In this document: positions 53,672 through 54,967 of the stretch, piece by piece
Layout of the letters: each line of letters starts with the position of its first letter
Numbering within the stretch: the stretch's first letter is position 1
Assembly (NCBI GenBank): GCA_016717705.1
Contig: JADKFD010000058.1
Span: 1 to 54,967, forward strand
From: Rhodanobacteraceae bacterium
GTDB taxonomy: Bacteria; Pseudomonadota; Gammaproteobacteria; Xanthomonadales; SZUA-5
Length of the DNA: 54,967 nucleotides
Direction of reading: 5' to 3'
Translations under genes and position numbers: made by a program
Notes under the pieces: generated by a model
Databases searched by the model: none
What the model was told of the DNA's origin: nothing
The model's input: only the letters and a program-made list of their open reading frames with translations

Positions 53672-54032
53672 ATGTCGTTTCCTCCGGGCAAGGTAGTCCG
53701 CCTGCCGCCACGCATCGTGCTCGATGTCGATGGCGACCTCGGCGACTACCTGATCGGCGAACTTGCTCGTCATTGGCCGCGGGCCGTCGTCGCGCGTGGA
53801 CCGCGGGCAAACTGCGATCGCCGACCTGCGGGTCGTTGATCGCGAACCGCAACTGCCACTGCCCTGCCCGACGCTGTGGCTGGCCGGCATCGACGGCAGC
53901 CAGGCGCTTGCGCAATTGGCACCCGGCTATTGGCGCACGCCGATGCCCACCACCGCGCTGCGCCTGCGGCGCACCCTGGAAGTCTGCCTGCACGCATTGA
54001 TCGAGCAAGCGTCGTCGGTTTGCGCGCCGTGA
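53672..54032 (+). pseudogene. small unknown protein, frameshifted
   Basis: ATG 53672 begins MSFPPGKVVRLPPRIVLD in frame 2; after about 53795 the reading continues in frame 0 (RGQTAIADLRVVDREP and LWLAGIDGSQALAQLAPGYW) to a stop at 54032. One inserted base at about 53790-53800 would join them into about 119 residues with no signal peptide. I do not recognise it. The composition is like the rest of the window. Confidence 0.4.
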
Positions 54033-54191
54033 CCACCAGCCCCCGGCGCATGTACACCGTCGTTGAAGGTGACTTGCGCACCACGCGTCAAGCATTCGCA
54101 ACCTCCGGTCAAACCGGCGAACGCGGCTCGATGCAGATTGCGAACCAGCCGGGCCCATCCACCCGGCCAACGCAACCCAAGGGAGACTGCC

Positions 54192-54967
54192 ATGTTTCAG
54201 CAACTGACCGCCCGCGCACTGCTGTTCGGCGCCTGCGCCCTGCTCGCCGGCCTCGGCCACGCGCGCGGTCCCGATGACGACCCCGAAGCCGGCGAGTCCT
54301 GGGTCACCAAACTGGTCCGCGCGGAAGCGCGCGAAGGCTACATCGCCGCCGGGCGGAGATCCCGCCACCGACGACTTCGGCGCCTACCAACGATCGCGTC
54401 CGCATGCTCGTGAGCGGCAGCGTGGCGCGCGGCGACCGTCGCGTGGTCTTGCACCGCTACGAGCCGTTCTGCTTCGAACTGGCGCGCGAGGCGCACCTGA
54501 GCGTGGACGACTTCTGCGATCGGATCGCTCTCGAGTATGGCGAACGCGAGGTTGCGATCGCCTTCTCCAGGCCTCATTGCCCACCGCCGCCACCGTTTCA
54601 CGCTGCGGCCGGACGCGCAGGTCCCGGGTCGTTGGCAATCGGTCCCGGGCGACCTGCCGGAACCTGCGCTCGCCCTCGATAGCGATGCCGACAGCACCGG
54701 CGTGCGCTACCGCTGGTCCCTTGAGACCCGCGATGCCGGCTTCCGCCAGGCCGGTGAGATCGACGCCGCGCAACTCCGCGGTCTCGATCTGAATGCGCTC
54801 GAAGCCAGCTTGTTGGCGCTGGGCGAAGTGCTGATGACCTTCAATCGCTACGAGTTCCAGTACGCCGACCTGCCGCGCGAGCACCCCGCGCACATGGAGT
54901 CGCCCTACAGCCTGTGGGCCGAAGAGGCCACCGAGGGAGGCTGTATCGGTCTGGTCTGCTTTGGCAA
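54192..54967 (+). pseudogene. secreted protein of unknown function, frameshifted and cut by the window edge
   Basis: ATG 54192 has GGGAG 8 nt upstream. The signal peptide is ALLFGACALLAGLGHA. The mature start PDDDPEAGESWVTKLVRAEAREGYIAAG is in frame 0. GGDPATDDFGAY then continues in frame 1, RVRMLVSGSVARGDRRVV in frame 2 to about 54580, and RWQSVPGDLPEPALALDSDA in a further frame stays open to the end of the window. At least three frame changes are needed. The EFQYADLP and GCIGLVCFG phrases match nothing I know. Exported, function unknown. Confidence 0.6.

Overview
The window (54,967 bp, strongly GC-rich, no RNA genes recognised) looks like a chromosomal segment of a gammaproteobacterium of the Lysobacterales/Xanthomonadales type. 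This rests on the gene mix: a class III PHA synthase pair, a pst operon divergent from an OprP-like porin, IscA/ErpA carriers, AmpE, RsmE, MtgA, a 7TMR-DISM diguanylate cyclase and large CSLREA/BNR secreted proteins. It also rests on the abundance of paired REP-like palindromes between genes. The assignment is an inference from gene content, not from a marker gene.

Layout. 1-5 kb: a djlA-murU-DUF4442 operon on the minus strand, then rpe, an orphan PdsR-like response regulator and an interrupted DUF3426 zinc-ribbon gene. 4.8-10.9 kb: a phosphate regulon (pstS-pstC-pstA-pstB-phoU on minus, an OprP-like porin divergent on plus) with a candidate PHO box and a 41-nt poly-G run. 11-16.7 kb: proB-proA, a GtrA/glycosyltransferase pair, asnS and an IscA-like carrier. 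17-22.5 kb: a hybrid histidine kinase (HK-REC-HPt) with a 916-residue partner (HPt-like, REC, REC, GGDEF, EAL) in which most catalytic signatures are degenerate. 22.8-28.8 kb: a co-directional housekeeping run (DUF6776, bactofilin, erpA, nudC, ampE, maeB). 28.9-36 kb: a diguanylate cyclase, a DUF457 membrane hydrolase, a secreted unknown, a DUF885 peptidase and tdh. 36-43 kb: a VapBC-type toxin-antitoxin pair, a broken BNR/sialidase-like secreted protein, lipoproteins, an M48 protease and rsmE. 43-46.4 kb: mtgA and phaE-phaC. 46.5-51 kb: an NCS1 nucleobase transporter, a secreted unknown, an orphan HPt protein and preA; the transporter and PreA suggest reductive pyrimidine catabolism. 51-55 kb: a frame-broken CSLREA/beta-helix exoprotein and two frame-broken unknown genes, the last cut by the window edge.

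Two window-wide themes stand out. First, several families of 60-150 bp paired inverted repeats fill intergenic space, often at convergent gene ends; one family has a conserved internal core and one copy lies inside a lipoprotein's 5' coding region. Second, many open frames carry single-base shifts or a stop: rpe C-terminus, DUF3426, phaE C-terminus, the BNR protein, the CSLREA protein, a lipoprotein and two small genes. The pattern suits indel errors in GC homopolymers, decay of secreted-protein genes, or both. Two unrelated exoproteins share a C-terminal Asn-Gly-Phe-Glu ending that could be an uncharacterised C-terminal tag.
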